NCBI GenBank assembly: GCA_964405665.1
Contig: CAYOOT010000006.1
Location: forward strand, 1 to 64,000
Length of the DNA: 64,000 nt
Reading direction: 5' to 3'
DNA from: CAYOOT01 sp964405665
Lineage (GTDB): Bacteria > Bdellovibrionota_C > UBA2361 > SZUA-149 > CAZDWZ01
Shown: piece after piece, positions 26,116 to 34,886 of the stretch
Layout: the number at the start of each line of letters is the position of its first letter
Numbering within the stretch: the first letter of the stretch is position 1
Position numbers and translations under genes: made by a program
The notes under the pieces: model-generated
Seen by the model: only the letters and a program-made list of their open reading frames with translations
Database searches by the model: none
What the model was told of the DNA's origin: nothing

Positions 26116-26351
26116 AAATTTTTTCTAATATTATTAGGATCTTAGCTGTTCACAAAAAACACTTCTTGTTAAATTTGATTTTATTTTTAACTTATCGGAA
26201 TTATTAAATAAAATACCATCCCGGAGCATTGCTCAAAAGTCCAAGAAAAGCTATATATAAAGACCAAATATTGGACAATTTATTATTATTTTCATTATAA
26301 ACTTTTTGTAATGAAAGCAAATAGTTATCTTAATTTCGAAAAAGAGAGTTA
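26116..26351 (+). promoter_or_regulatory. gyrB upstream region with candidate promoter
   Basis: No gene is visible. A possible sigma-70 promoter is TTGCTC at 26229-26234 with TATATA at 26252-26257 (17-base spacing). An inverted repeat TTCATTA / TAATGAA lies at 26291-26297 and 26309-26315, and GAGAG precedes the gyrB ATG. Confidence 0.35.
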
Positions 26352-28826
26352 ATGGAAGCAAACGTTGAAAAAACTGAACTAGAATCAATCAGTATGAAAG
26401 TCTCCGAAAATTACGGAGCAGATAACATTAAAGTCTTAGAAGGTCTGGAGGCGGTAAGAAAGCGTCCCGGAATGTATATCGGGGATACTGTGGAGCGAGG
26501 TTATCACCACTTGGTATTTGAAGTAGTGGATAACTCGATTGATGAAGCAATGGCCGGACATTGTGATCGGGTGGAAATTACAATTCATATCAACGGTTCT
26601 GTTACTGTAGAAGATAACGGCCGAGGAATTCCTACGGATATTCACCCCACTGAAGGCATCAGTGCAGTAGAAGTTGTTTTAACGAAATTACATGCTGGTG
26701 GTAAGTTTGAAAATAAGGCTTACAAAGTTTCGGGCGGACTTCATGGGGTGGGGGTTTCTGTAGTTAATGCGCTTAGTGAAAGATTAAGCATTGAAGTAAA
26801 GCGTGAAGGAAAAGTATACTTTCAAGAATATTCCAGAGGGGCAGCGCTTTATCCCCTTAAGGAAATTGGAACGACAACATCTCGAGGAACAAGAGTAACG
26901 TTTTTACCGGATAAAGAAATTTTCCCGACGATGGAAGCTTTTAAGTATGATCTTTTAGCTAGTCGTTTTCGTGAGCTTGCTTTCTTAAATGGCGGAATCA
27001 GACTGATATTTAAAGATGAGCGAACTGGAAAGTCCCAAGAATTTTATTATGAAGGCGGCATTAAAAGTTTTGTCAGCCATCTCAATAAAACTAAAGAAGT
27101 TTTATTTCCAGAACCAATTTACTTTTCTGAATCAAAAGATGGAATTGGTATGGAAGTGGCGATGCAGTATAACGATGGCTATTTAGAATCAGTTCATTCT
27201 TTTGCCAACAACATCAATACATTTGAAGGCGGAACACATTTAGCCGGTTTTAAAACAGCATTGACCAGGGCGGTTAATAATTACGCGGTTTCTGCCAACT
27301 TAATTAAAAAAGGCACCGAGAATCTTCAAGGAGAAGATATTCGAGAAGGATTGACTGCAATTATTTCTGTTAAAATTCCTGAACCGCAATTTGAGGGACA
27401 AACCAAAACCAAATTGGGTAATTCCGAAGTAAAAGGTTTAGTTGAGCAAATGTTGGGAGAAAGACTTTCTAAGTTTTTAGAAGAAAATCCGACAATTGCC
27501 AAAAATATTGCCTTAAAAGGCCTTGATGCGCAACGAGCACGGGAAGCGGCAAAAAGAGCCCGAGAATTAGTGCGCAGAAAAGGGGCCTTGGATTCAATGG
27601 CTCTTCCGGGCAAACTTGCAGATTGCCAAATTGAAGATCCGGAAGTTTGTGAATTGTTTCTGGTAGAGGGTGATTCTGCCGGTGGTTCTGCCAAGCAGGG
27701 CCGAGACAGAACCAATCAAGCGATTCTTCCGCTGAAAGGTAAAATCTTAAACGTAGAAAAGGCGCGCTTTGATAAAATGCTTGCTTTTGAAGAAATCCGG
27801 ATCATGATTACGGCACTAGGTTGCGGAATAGGTAATGAAGATTTTTCACTAGAAGATCTACGCTACCACAAAGTAATTATTATGACCGATGCCGATGTCG
27901 ATGGCAGCCATATTCGAACTTTGCTTTTAACTTTTTATTTTAGGCAAATGCCGCAGTTAATCGAAAAGGGACATTTATATATTGCTCAGCCACCGCTTTA
28001 CAGGATTAAGCGAGGAAAAGCAGAATTTTACCTGCATGATGAAAAATCATTTGAAGCTTTTATTATTAATGGGGGATCTTCCGGTGCTGTTTTGAAAGGT
28101 AAAAACGGCAAACTCCAACTGCAAGGACATGAACTGGAAAAATTTCTTAAAGAACTTTCAGATGCTGTAAGGATAATCGAAGTATTTGAAACAGGATATT
28201 TTGAAAAACAAATACTAGCCGCTTTTGCTTCTCAGCCTAAATTTTCTAAAGATACCCTTACTAATAAGGCGGAGTTGGAAAAAGTAGTGGCTAAAGTTGA
28301 TTCTTGGTTAAAAGAAAGAGTCTCCGGAATTGATAAAACTGTTGTGCGCTATGAAGAAGACAAAGAGCATAGTGGTAATTCTGTAATTTTTTCAGTAGTA
28401 AAAGATGCAGAAACTTTTTCTTGTGTCATTAATTTTAAACGAGTTACGGCAGAGGATTTTTCTCAATTACAATCAATTCTTAGTAAAGCCGAATCTATTG
28501 GTGAACCTCCTTTTGAGGTCTTGGCCGAGGAAGGCAAAAAATCTTTAGATAAAGTTTGTAAAAATCTTTTTGATGTTCGAGAAGTAATTAACGAACGAGG
28601 AAAAGCGGGACTGGCGATTACCAGATTTAAAGGTCTTGGTGAAATGAACCCGGAACAACTTTGGGAAACCACACTAGATCCGAAGAAACGAACCTTACTG
28701 CAAGTTCGCGTGGAAGATGCCATTGCAGCGGATTCACTTTTTACTCTGCTCATGGGCGATGCCGTTGAACCGAGAAGAGAATTCATTGAAGAAAACGCAT
28801 TGAAAGTTAGAAATTTGGACATATAG
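26352..28826 (+). CDS. gyrB: DNA gyrase subunit B
   Basis: ATPase subunit of DNA gyrase, 824 residues. The GHKL ATP site shows EVVDNSIDEAMAG, DNGRGIPTDIHP and GGLHGVGVSVVNALS. The TOPRIM domain shows LFLVEGDSAGGSAKQGRDR and the metal-binding MTDADVDGSHIRTLLL. Between the TOPRIM and the C-terminal tail is an insertion of about 170 residues (around 560-740), a feature of gyrases from Gram-negative lineages. The C-terminus has RFKGLGEMNPEQLWETTLDP. It precedes gyrA. Confidence 0.97.
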   Translation: MEANVEKTELESISMKVSENYGADNIKVLEGLEAVRKRPGMYIGDTVERGYHHLVFEVVDNSIDEAMAGHCDRVEITIHINGSVTVEDNGRGIPTDIHPTEGISAVEVVLTKLHAGGKFENKAYKVSGGLHGVGVSVVNALSERLSIEVKREGKVYFQEYSRGAALYPLKEIGTTTSRGTRVTFLPDKEIFPTMEAFKYDLLASRFRELAFLNGGIRLIFKDERTGKSQEFYYEGGIKSFVSHLNKTKEVLFPEPIYFSESKDGIGMEVAMQYNDGYLESVHSFANNINTFEGGTHLAGFKTALTRAVNNYAVSANLIKKGTENLQGEDIREGLTAIISVKIPEPQFEGQTKTKLGNSEVKGLVEQMLGERLSKFLEENPTIAKNIALKGLDAQRAREAAKRARELVRRKGALDSMALPGKLADCQIEDPEVCELFLVEGDSAGGSAKQGRDRTNQAILPLKGKILNVEKARFDKMLAFEEIRIMITALGCGIGNEDFSLEDLRYHKVIIMTDADVDGSHIRTLLLTFYFRQMPQLIEKGHLYIAQPPLYRIKRGKAEFYLHDEKSFEAFIINGGSSGAVLKGKNGKLQLQGHELEKFLKELSDAVRIIEVFETGYFEKQILAAFASQPKFSKDTLTNKAELEKVVAKVDSWLKERVSGIDKTVVRYEEDKEHSGNSVIFSVVKDAETFSCVINFKRVTAEDFSQLQSILSKAESIGEPPFEVLAEEGKKSLDKVCKNLFDVREVINERGKAGLAITRFKGLGEMNPEQLWETTLDPKKRTLLQVRVEDAIAADSLFTLLMGDAVEPRREFIEENALKVRNLDI

Positions 28827-28839
28827 TCTTTTTATATGT

Positions 28840-28912
28840 CTGGCTTGCCGTCCGAAGCTTTCTTGTCCCCCGGAGCTTTAGTGAAGGGGGAAGCGTAGGA
28901 TGGAAGGATGAT
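28840..28912. repeat. GC-richer intergenic element between gyrB and gyrA
   Basis: A short tract clearly richer in G and C than its surroundings. It contains the potential stem CCCCC ... GGGGG (around 28867-28890) and outer CCGTCC / GGATGG. It looks like a degenerate mobile palindromic element of a family different from the GTAGGGGC hairpins. Only one copy is in the window, so this is tentative. Confidence 0.35.
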
Positions 28913-28952
28913 AGGATTTTTTAAGATTAGTTGTAAAAAAAGGCAATAAAAA

Positions 28953-31442
28953 ATGGATAGCACAAACCCAACAAGCATTATCGCAATCAACATTGAAGAA
29001 GAAATGCGTAGTTCTTACATGGACTATGCAATGAGTGTAATCATTGGCCGAGCGCTGCCGGATATTCGTGATGGTTTAAAACCCGTTCACCGCCGCATAC
29101 TTTTTGCGATGTTAAGCGAAGGCTTAACTTCCGGTAAAAAGTTTTCCAAATGTGCCGGTGTGGTGGGAGAAGTTTTGAAAAAATACCATCCTCATGGCGA
29201 TACTGCCGTTTATGATTCTTTGGTGAGAATGGCGCAGAAATGGAATCTGAGATATCCGTTGATTGAAGGACAGGGGAACTTCGGCTCCGTGGATGGGGAT
29301 TCTGCGGCAGCCTATCGTTATACAGAATGTCGCATGGAAGCTTTAGCCGAAGCAATTTTGGCGGACATTGATAAAGATACTGTCGATTTCATGCCGAATT
29401 TTGATGAATCCACAATGGAGCCGATAGTGCTTCCTTCGCGCATTCCTAATCTTTTAGTTAACGGTGCCGAAGGAATTGCCGTGGGCATGGCTTCAAAAAT
29501 TCCTCCCCATAATTTAAAGGAAATTGTTGCAGCCACAATCAAAGTCATCGAAAATCCTAAAGTTACTTTGGAAGAATTAATGGAAGTTGTTCCAGGGCCG
29601 GATTTTCCAACGGCAGGGATTATTTATGGCGCAGCTCCGATTAGACAAATTTATCAAACAGGACGTGGTTTAATCCAGCTTAGGGCAAAGGTCAGAGTCG
29701 AAGCGATTAAAGGAAAAAAAGATGCTGAAGCAATTGTCATTGATGAAATTCCTTATCAAGTAAATAAAGCGAAGCTTGTTGAAAAAATTGCTGAGCTGGT
29801 AAATGAAAAGAAGATAGAAGGTATTTCCAAGTTAAGAGATGAATCCGATCGCACAGGAATGAGAGTAGTAGTTGAACTTAAGCGGGATGCGGTTAGCGAT
29901 GTGGTTTTGAATCAATTATTCAAATTAACACCGCTGCAACGGACTTTTGGCGTGATTATGCTTTCTATCGTCAATGGTCGTCCGATGGTGCTTGGACTAA
30001 AGGAAATGTTGGAGTATTTCATCGATCATCGAAGAAATGTCATTGTCCGAAGAACCAGATTTGAATTGGGTAAAGCCAAATCAAGATTGCATATCTTAGA
30101 GGGCTTAAGAACAGCCTTGGATAATATCGATCAAATTATCAAGCTGATTAAGGCTTCAGAATCAACAGCAATTGCCAGAGATGAATTGCAAGTTCAGTTT
30201 AGTTTAAGTGAAGTTCAAGCGCAGCATATTTTAGATATGCCCTTAAAGCGTTTAACTGGCTTAGAAAGAAAAGCGATTGAAGATGAGTATAACGAGCTTT
30301 TAGCGGAAGTAGAAAGACTAAGTAAAATTCTAGCAAGCAAAGTTGAAGTGGACAAGGTTTGTGTCGAAGAGCTCAAAGAAATATCTGAAAAATTCGGAGA
30401 TGTTCGTAAAACTGTCATTGAAGAAGATGGCGAAGAAATTGATCTAGAAGATATGATTGCCGAAGAAGATATGATTGTTACCATCTCTCATCGGGGCTAT
30501 GCCAAACGCTGTTCACCTTCAATTTACCGGGCACAACGTCGCGGCGGTAAAGGTGTGATGGGTACAAAAAATGATGAAGAAGATTTTATTACAGAACTTT
30601 TTGTCGCCTCAACACATGCTTACTTATTGGTCTTTACTACCTTGGGTAAAATGCATTGGATCAAGGTTCATAATTTACCAGAAGCAAGCAGAACAGCTCG
30701 CGGCAGAGCCTTGGTCAATATGATTCAGTTTGAAGAAGGCGAAAAAGTTTCAGCAATTCTTCCAGTAAGGCATTTTGAAGTCGGAAAATCCGTGGTACTT
30801 ACAACCAAAATGGGCGTAATTAAAAGAGTTGATTTGATGGAGCTATCTAATATTCGAAAAGGCGGGATTAGAGCAGTTTCTCTGGACCAAGGAGATGCTT
30901 TAATTGGTGCAAGATTAACAGAAGGCTCAAGAGATTTAATTCTTTCTACAAAAAGCGGCATGGCGATTAGATTTAGAGAAGATGATGTTCGAGTAATGGG
31001 TCGAGTGGCAAGAGGAGTAAGAGGAATTACACTGGATTCCGGAGATGAAGTGGTAAATATTGTTACCGTTCCTGAAGCCGGCAAAGATGACAGTGAAAAA
31101 TATGCTTTATTTACTGTTTGTCAAAATGGTTTTGGTAAGCGCACTGAAGTCGATGAATACCGCGTGCAATCTCGTGGCGGAAAAGGCGTAATTGATATCA
31201 AAACCGAAGGGCGCAATGGACCAGTGGTTTCCACTACCCGGGTGACAGATAATGATCACATCATGATTATTACAACTTCTGGAAAAGTTATTCGCATGGC
31301 CGTTAAAAATATGAATTTGATTGGCCGCAACACCATGGGTGTTAATTTAATTAACTTGGATGAAGGCGAAAGTGTTGCTGCCGTTGCTAGACTTGCCGAT
31401 GCTGAAGGGGATGAGGAAATAGTGGAAGAGGAAGTTAAGTAA
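28953..31442 (+). CDS. gyrA: DNA gyrase subunit A
   Basis: Breakage-reunion subunit of gyrase, 829 residues. The N-terminal domain begins SYMDYAMSVIIGRALPDIRDGLKPVHRRI. The catalytic Tyr is Y123 in AAAYRYTECRMEA. The quinolone-determining region reads HPHGDTAVYDSLVRMAQ, with Thr84 and Asp88 at the positions of E. coli Ser83 and Asp87. The C-terminal beta-pinwheel contains gyrase-box-like repeats (QRRGGKGVMG and QSRGGKGVIDIKT), which mark it as GyrA rather than ParC. An acidic tail ends the protein. Confidence 0.97.
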   Translation: MDSTNPTSIIAINIEEEMRSSYMDYAMSVIIGRALPDIRDGLKPVHRRILFAMLSEGLTSGKKFSKCAGVVGEVLKKYHPHGDTAVYDSLVRMAQKWNLRYPLIEGQGNFGSVDGDSAAAYRYTECRMEALAEAILADIDKDTVDFMPNFDESTMEPIVLPSRIPNLLVNGAEGIAVGMASKIPPHNLKEIVAATIKVIENPKVTLEELMEVVPGPDFPTAGIIYGAAPIRQIYQTGRGLIQLRAKVRVEAIKGKKDAEAIVIDEIPYQVNKAKLVEKIAELVNEKKIEGISKLRDESDRTGMRVVVELKRDAVSDVVLNQLFKLTPLQRTFGVIMLSIVNGRPMVLGLKEMLEYFIDHRRNVIVRRTRFELGKAKSRLHILEGLRTALDNIDQIIKLIKASESTAIARDELQVQFSLSEVQAQHILDMPLKRLTGLERKAIEDEYNELLAEVERLSKILASKVEVDKVCVEELKEISEKFGDVRKTVIEEDGEEIDLEDMIAEEDMIVTISHRGYAKRCSPSIYRAQRRGGKGVMGTKNDEEDFITELFVASTHAYLLVFTTLGKMHWIKVHNLPEASRTARGRALVNMIQFEEGEKVSAILPVRHFEVGKSVVLTTKMGVIKRVDLMELSNIRKGGIRAVSLDQGDALIGARLTEGSRDLILSTKSGMAIRFREDDVRVMGRVARGVRGITLDSGDEVVNIVTVPEAGKDDSEKYALFTVCQNGFGKRTEVDEYRVQSRGGKGVIDIKTEGRNGPVVSTTRVTDNDHIMIITTSGKVIRMAVKNMNLIGRNTMGVNLINLDEGESVAAVARLADAEGDEEIVEEEVK

Positions 31443-31452
31443 AGATTGGAGA

Positions 31453-31520
31453 TACCGGAGCGCGGACTTTAGTCCGCTAAAAATAGCTAATTCGAGCGGA
31501 CTAAAGTCCGCGCTCCGGTA
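31453..31520. terminator. Large hairpin after gyrA (second palindromic repeat type)
   Basis: Two perfectly complementary 26-base arms (31453-31478 and 31495-31520) around a 16-base loop. Each arm contains the shorter palindrome GCGGACTTTAGTCCGC. It follows gyrA by ten bases and could end gyrA transcription. The double-hairpin design matches the GTAGGGGC elements but the sequence differs, so it is probably a separate repeat family. Confidence 0.7.
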
Positions 31521-31540
31521 GAGGCTAATTTAAATTTATT

Positions 31541-33229
31541 ATGAGTATTTCTCAATCTTCATTTCTTTCAAACTTTGTCGAACATGCAACAAAAACCACC
31601 GCTGCTCCATTTTGCAAATTTATCTCAAAGGGAAAAGTTACAGAATATTCTTACGGGGAGCTTTTAAGTAATAGCATTGCCTACTGCAATCTTTTAAAAA
31701 ATGCCGGCATTGCTCAAGGTGAGATTGTAATTATTATTCTGGAACACACCCCTGATCTTTATTTTTCCTTTGTCGGTGCGATGCTTGCTGGTTGCATTCC
31801 CTCTTTTCTTCCCTTTCAAACCCCTAAACAAGATACAGCTATTTATTGGAAGAGTCAGGTCGAACTTTTTAAGAGAATCAAGGCTAGAGCATTGATTACT
31901 TATCAAGCAAATTTAGAACTTCTTGAAAATTATTTGGGCTCTTTAACGGAGATGAAAGTATTTACTCCTTCTGATTTACAAGGTGTAGAAACAAAATCTG
32001 AAATTAATAGAGATCAATTACTATCTGGTGATGCCATTGCTTTTCTTCAACATAGTTCAGGTACTACTGGTTATAAAAAAGGAGTGGCGCTTTCTTATCA
32101 AGCAGTCACTAAACAGCTAACACAATATTCTAAAGCAATTGATTTTTCCTCAAAGGATAAGATTGCGACTTGGCTGCCGCTTTATCATGACATGGGTCTG
32201 ATTGCGAGTTTCATTCTTCCTATCTCTTCTGGTGTAGAGATTGTGGCGATGGATCCCTTTGAATGGGTAATGCGTCCAGGAATACTTTTTAATGCAATAG
32301 AAAAGTATTCTTGTACCCTTTGTTGGCTCCCCAATTTTGCTTTTCATCATTTGATAAGACTTCTACCGGAAAATAAAAGTTATAATCTTTCTTCAATCAG
32401 AGCTTTTATTAATTGCTCCGAACCTTGTAAAGCCGAAACTTTTGCCGCCTTTTTTGAGAGGTTTAAAAAAGATCAATTAAAAAAAGAAGCTCTTGGTGTT
32501 TGTTATGCCATGGCCGAAGCTGTCTATGCTGTGACTAGCACTAAGCCTGGAGTTTGTCCTAGAGTTTTGGAAATAGATGTTGAAGATTGTGCCAAGAAAG
32601 GAATTATTTCAGAAAAAAAAGAAGCAAAAAGTTTTCAAGCTTGTCTTTCTGCTGGTAAACCGATTGCTGGAATTGCAGTTCAAATAATCGATGATCAAGG
32701 AAATATTCTTCCTGAAAAAAATGTGGGAGAAATTGCTTTGCAGGGAGAATTCCTTTTTTCTGCTTATTTTAGAGATCCGGAAACAACAGCAAAAAAGTTT
32801 AAAGATGGCTGGTATTGTACGGGAGACCTTGGTTTTTTAGAGCAAGGAGAATTATTTGTGCTTGGTCGCAAGGATGATGTAATTATCAGTCATGGAAAGA
32901 AATTTGCAGCTCATGATTTGGAGCAAGTTGTGCACCGGGTTTCCGGTGTAAAACCAGGACGGGTAATTGCTCTATCATTCTTTGAGGAAAATGTAGGATC
33001 CGATGAAATTGTGATCATTGCCGAAAGAGATCCTGATTCTAAAGTTCTGGCTGAAGAAACAATTAAGAGCATTAAAAAAACAGTATTTGATGAATTCGGA
33101 ATTTCTATCTGGGAAGCTCGAACTGAGGAAGTTGGTTGGATTATTAAGACAACAAGCGGCAAGCTCTGTCGAAGAGAAAATTTAGAAAAATTAAAATCTC
33201 AAAGATTACAAGCTGAAACTATTTCATAA
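31541..33229 (+). CDS. AMP-binding enzyme, fatty-acyl-AMP ligase type
   Basis: A 562-residue adenylate-forming enzyme. The P-loop motif HSSGTTGYKKGVALSY is near residue 170, the YHDMGLIASFILP segment characteristic of fatty-acyl-AMP ligases near 210, the YCTGDLGFL motif near 425 and the GRKDDVIISHGKKF hinge near 443. The C-terminal Lys lies in TTSGKLCRR. FAALs activate fatty acids for transfer to acyl carrier proteins rather than CoA. No carrier protein, PKS or NRPS gene adjoins it, so its product is unknown. It follows the hairpin downstream of gyrA. Confidence 0.83.
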   Translation: MSISQSSFLSNFVEHATKTTAAPFCKFISKGKVTEYSYGELLSNSIAYCNLLKNAGIAQGEIVIIILEHTPDLYFSFVGAMLAGCIPSFLPFQTPKQDTAIYWKSQVELFKRIKARALITYQANLELLENYLGSLTEMKVFTPSDLQGVETKSEINRDQLLSGDAIAFLQHSSGTTGYKKGVALSYQAVTKQLTQYSKAIDFSSKDKIATWLPLYHDMGLIASFILPISSGVEIVAMDPFEWVMRPGILFNAIEKYSCTLCWLPNFAFHHLIRLLPENKSYNLSSIRAFINCSEPCKAETFAAFFERFKKDQLKKEALGVCYAMAEAVYAVTSTKPGVCPRVLEIDVEDCAKKGIISEKKEAKSFQACLSAGKPIAGIAVQIIDDQGNILPEKNVGEIALQGEFLFSAYFRDPETTAKKFKDGWYCTGDLGFLEQGELFVLGRKDDVIISHGKKFAAHDLEQVVHRVSGVKPGRVIALSFFEENVGSDEIVIIAERDPDSKVLAEETIKSIKKTVFDEFGISIWEARTEEVGWIIKTTSGKLCRRENLEKLKSQRLQAETIS

Positions 33230-33293
33230 AATAAGCGAATATACCTAAGTAATAAGATTAAAAATAGGTCTTTTTCAGGCAAGATCTATATTG

Positions 33294-33332
33294 AAACAGT
33301 ATCCTTAAAGATACTGTTTAGTATGCTATAAT
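33294..33332 (+). promoter_or_regulatory. Palindromic operator and extended -10 promoter
   Basis: A perfect inverted repeat AAACAGTATC / GATACTGTTT (33294-33303 and 33310-33319) lies just upstream of TGCTATAAT (33324-33332), an extended -10 element. It precedes the broken XRE-type gene and is most simply its old autoregulatory operator. Confidence 0.5.
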
Positions 33333-33339
33333 TAAATGA

Positions 33340-33553
33340 CAAAAATTAGAAGAGGAAATTATATTTTCATTAAAAGAAAATCAGCATCAGAGAAATTTCC
33401 AGAACATTAAAAACCTCCCCAGCGCAAGTCTATCGACTTCTTGATCAAACTTTTTATGGAAAAACAATAGATCAAATGTTAAGGCTTTTAGATCTTTTTG
33501 ATTGTTCAATTGATATTACATTTCACAAAAAGGCGGCCTTAATTATTCTTTAA
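33340..33553 (+). pseudogene. Broken XRE-type helix-turn-helix regulator
   Basis: No intact frame exists here. Reading by eye gives a short N-terminal piece LEEEIIFSLKEN in one frame (33340 on), then the body in another frame from 33380: ISIREISRTLKTSPAQVYR, a helix-turn-helix, then a C-terminal part ending ITFHKKAALIIL. The pieces are joined by a frameshift, with sequence apparently missing between them. Small XRE proteins of this type are often antitoxins of HigBA-like pairs; no toxin gene is found beside it. Its stop overlaps the end of the convergent SRPBCC gene. Confidence 0.6.
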
Positions 33554-33986
33554 TATCCAAAGTTTTGCCCAGACTCTCTAAGATCATCTCCCACCCCTTT
33601 TTTGTGAGTTCTTCGTAGTCTAACCAGACACCGCTATGAGTCAATATCAGCTCACAGCCAGCACCTTTTTTAATAAAATCCAAAGCCACTTCCGTGCTTT
33701 CTGTATCCTTTTGATATTTAGGCACATAAAAAGTAAAAACTATTTGCCGAGGCTTGGATATTTCAAGATATGTTCCCTGGTGTTCAATATCTTCGCCATC
33801 TCTTCTATCAACGAATAGAAATTCTCCCTCTACTCGAGGATCAATTTCTGCTTTGACCATTTGTCCAGTAGGAGTGGCGAAGAAGAATTTTCGTGCTTTT
33901 TCCGGGTCGAGCCAAGCATCAAACACTTTCTCGGGTGATGCTTCAAAATATTTTTTAACTATAACAGTAGCTGTTGGCTTTACCAT
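33543..33986 (-). CDS. SRPBCC (AHSA1-like) domain protein
   Basis: A 147-residue single-domain protein of the START/SRPBCC superfamily, subgroup similar to the Hsp90 activator Aha1 C-terminal domain. Typical features are VKKYFEASPEKVFDAWLDPEKARKF near the N-terminus, the central GEFLFVDRRDGEDIEHQGTYLE and the C-terminal GWEMILESLGKTL. Such proteins bind small hydrophobic ligands and many are regulated with ArsR or TetR genes. It is divergent from a tetR gene, and a TetR-like inverted repeat lies in its upstream region. Confidence 0.85.
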   Translation of the reverse strand: MVKPTATVIVKKYFEASPEKVFDAWLDPEKARKFFFATPTGQMVKAEIDPRVEGEFLFVDRRDGEDIEHQGTYLEISKPRQIVFTFYVPKYQKDTESTEVALDFIKKGAGCELILTHSGVWLDYEELTKKGWEMILESLGKTLDIKE

Positions 33987-34048
33987 TACTACACCTCTTT
34001 TTAAATTTGCTTAAAACAATGGGGCCAAACCATTTGGCAAGTATATTT

Positions 34049-34066
34049 TTGACTTCATTAAGTCAA
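34049..34066. promoter_or_regulatory. Putative TetR operator, SRPBCC-proximal
   Basis: TTGACTT-CATT-AAGTCAA is a perfect seven-base inverted repeat 63 bases upstream of the SRPBCC gene start. It shares the TTGACTTA/TAAGTCAA core with the repeat next to tetR. Confidence 0.5.
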
Positions 34067-34140
34067 TTTATAATTATAAAAGAGAACATACTTTTATAAC
34101 AACCTAGAATTACAGAGATTTTTTAGTATTATTAATCAGT

Positions 34141-34180
34141 CGATTGACTTAATTTGTGGTTTGCAATATTAAGTCAATCG
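34141..34180. promoter_or_regulatory. Putative TetR operator, tetR-proximal
   Basis: An eleven-base inverted repeat CGATTGACTTA / TAAGTCAATCG (34141-34151 and 34170-34180) lies one base upstream of the tetR ATG at 34182. A bound repressor here would block tetR and the efflux genes behind it. Confidence 0.6.
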
Positions 34181-34181
34181 T

Positions 34182-34886
34182 ATGACTAAATCAGAAGAAA
34201 TTTCTCTAGACACAAAAAGCTCTCTACTGAGCACCGCAGAAAAACTATTTACCAAAAAAGGGTACTCCTCGGTTAGTACCAGAGAGATTGCAGAAGATGC
34301 AGGAGTGAATCTTGCGGCGATTCAATATCACTTTGGATCCAAGTCAAAGCTTTTCATGGAAACAGTAAATCAGATGATGCAGAGCAGTCCCTGTGCCAAC
34401 TCACTTTCGGAGATCAATTTCACTGCCGAGAACAGAGAAGAAGCTGTTAAAAAACTAGGAATTGTTATTCGCATTTTTCTTAATTATTTTCTTAAACCTT
34501 CGGAAAAGAATGCCTGCCGTTTGGTAATCAGAGAAATTCTTTCAGAAACAACGGAAGATCCGGAATTAACAGAAACTCTAGTTACGACATTTACCGAAAA
34601 ATTTAGTAAACCTTTGGAAGATTCACTTTGCTTGTTACTTTGTAAAATAAATAAAGACTTTAGTGAAATGCAAACTCGCGAACATGCCAGAAGCATTTTG
34701 GGCCAATGTGTTTTTTATGCTTCCCATCATCCATTTTTAAAAAAAATTGATCGAAAAGATTTTTCCAAAAGCCCTCATTTAGAAAATACCACAGAACACG
34801 TAATTCGCTTTTCTTTAAGAGCCCTGGGATGTGAAGAGAAGTTGATCAATAAAACCATAACGGAAACTTTTAAAAATGATCTCTAG
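34182..34886 (+). CDS. TetR-family transcriptional regulator (CecR/YbiH-like)
   Basis: A 234-residue repressor. The N-terminal helix-turn-helix reads STAEKLFTKKGYSSVSTREIAEDAGVNLAAIQYHFGSK (motif split: STREIAEDAGVNLAAI, QYHFGSK). The all-helical C-terminal domain with RLVIREILSETTEDPE resembles the CecR/DUF1956 group, which often controls efflux genes. It is the first gene of the efflux operon and its end overlaps the nodT-like gene by eleven bases. Matching inverted repeats on both sides of its promoter suggest autoregulation and control of the divergent SRPBCC gene. Confidence 0.87.
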   Translation: MTKSEEISLDTKSSLLSTAEKLFTKKGYSSVSTREIAEDAGVNLAAIQYHFGSKSKLFMETVNQMMQSSPCANSLSEINFTAENREEAVKKLGIVIRIFLNYFLKPSEKNACRLVIREILSETTEDPELTETLVTTFTEKFSKPLEDSLCLLLCKINKDFSEMQTREHARSILGQCVFYASHHPFLKKIDRKDFSKSPHLENTTEHVIRFSLRALGCEEKLINKTITETFKNDL

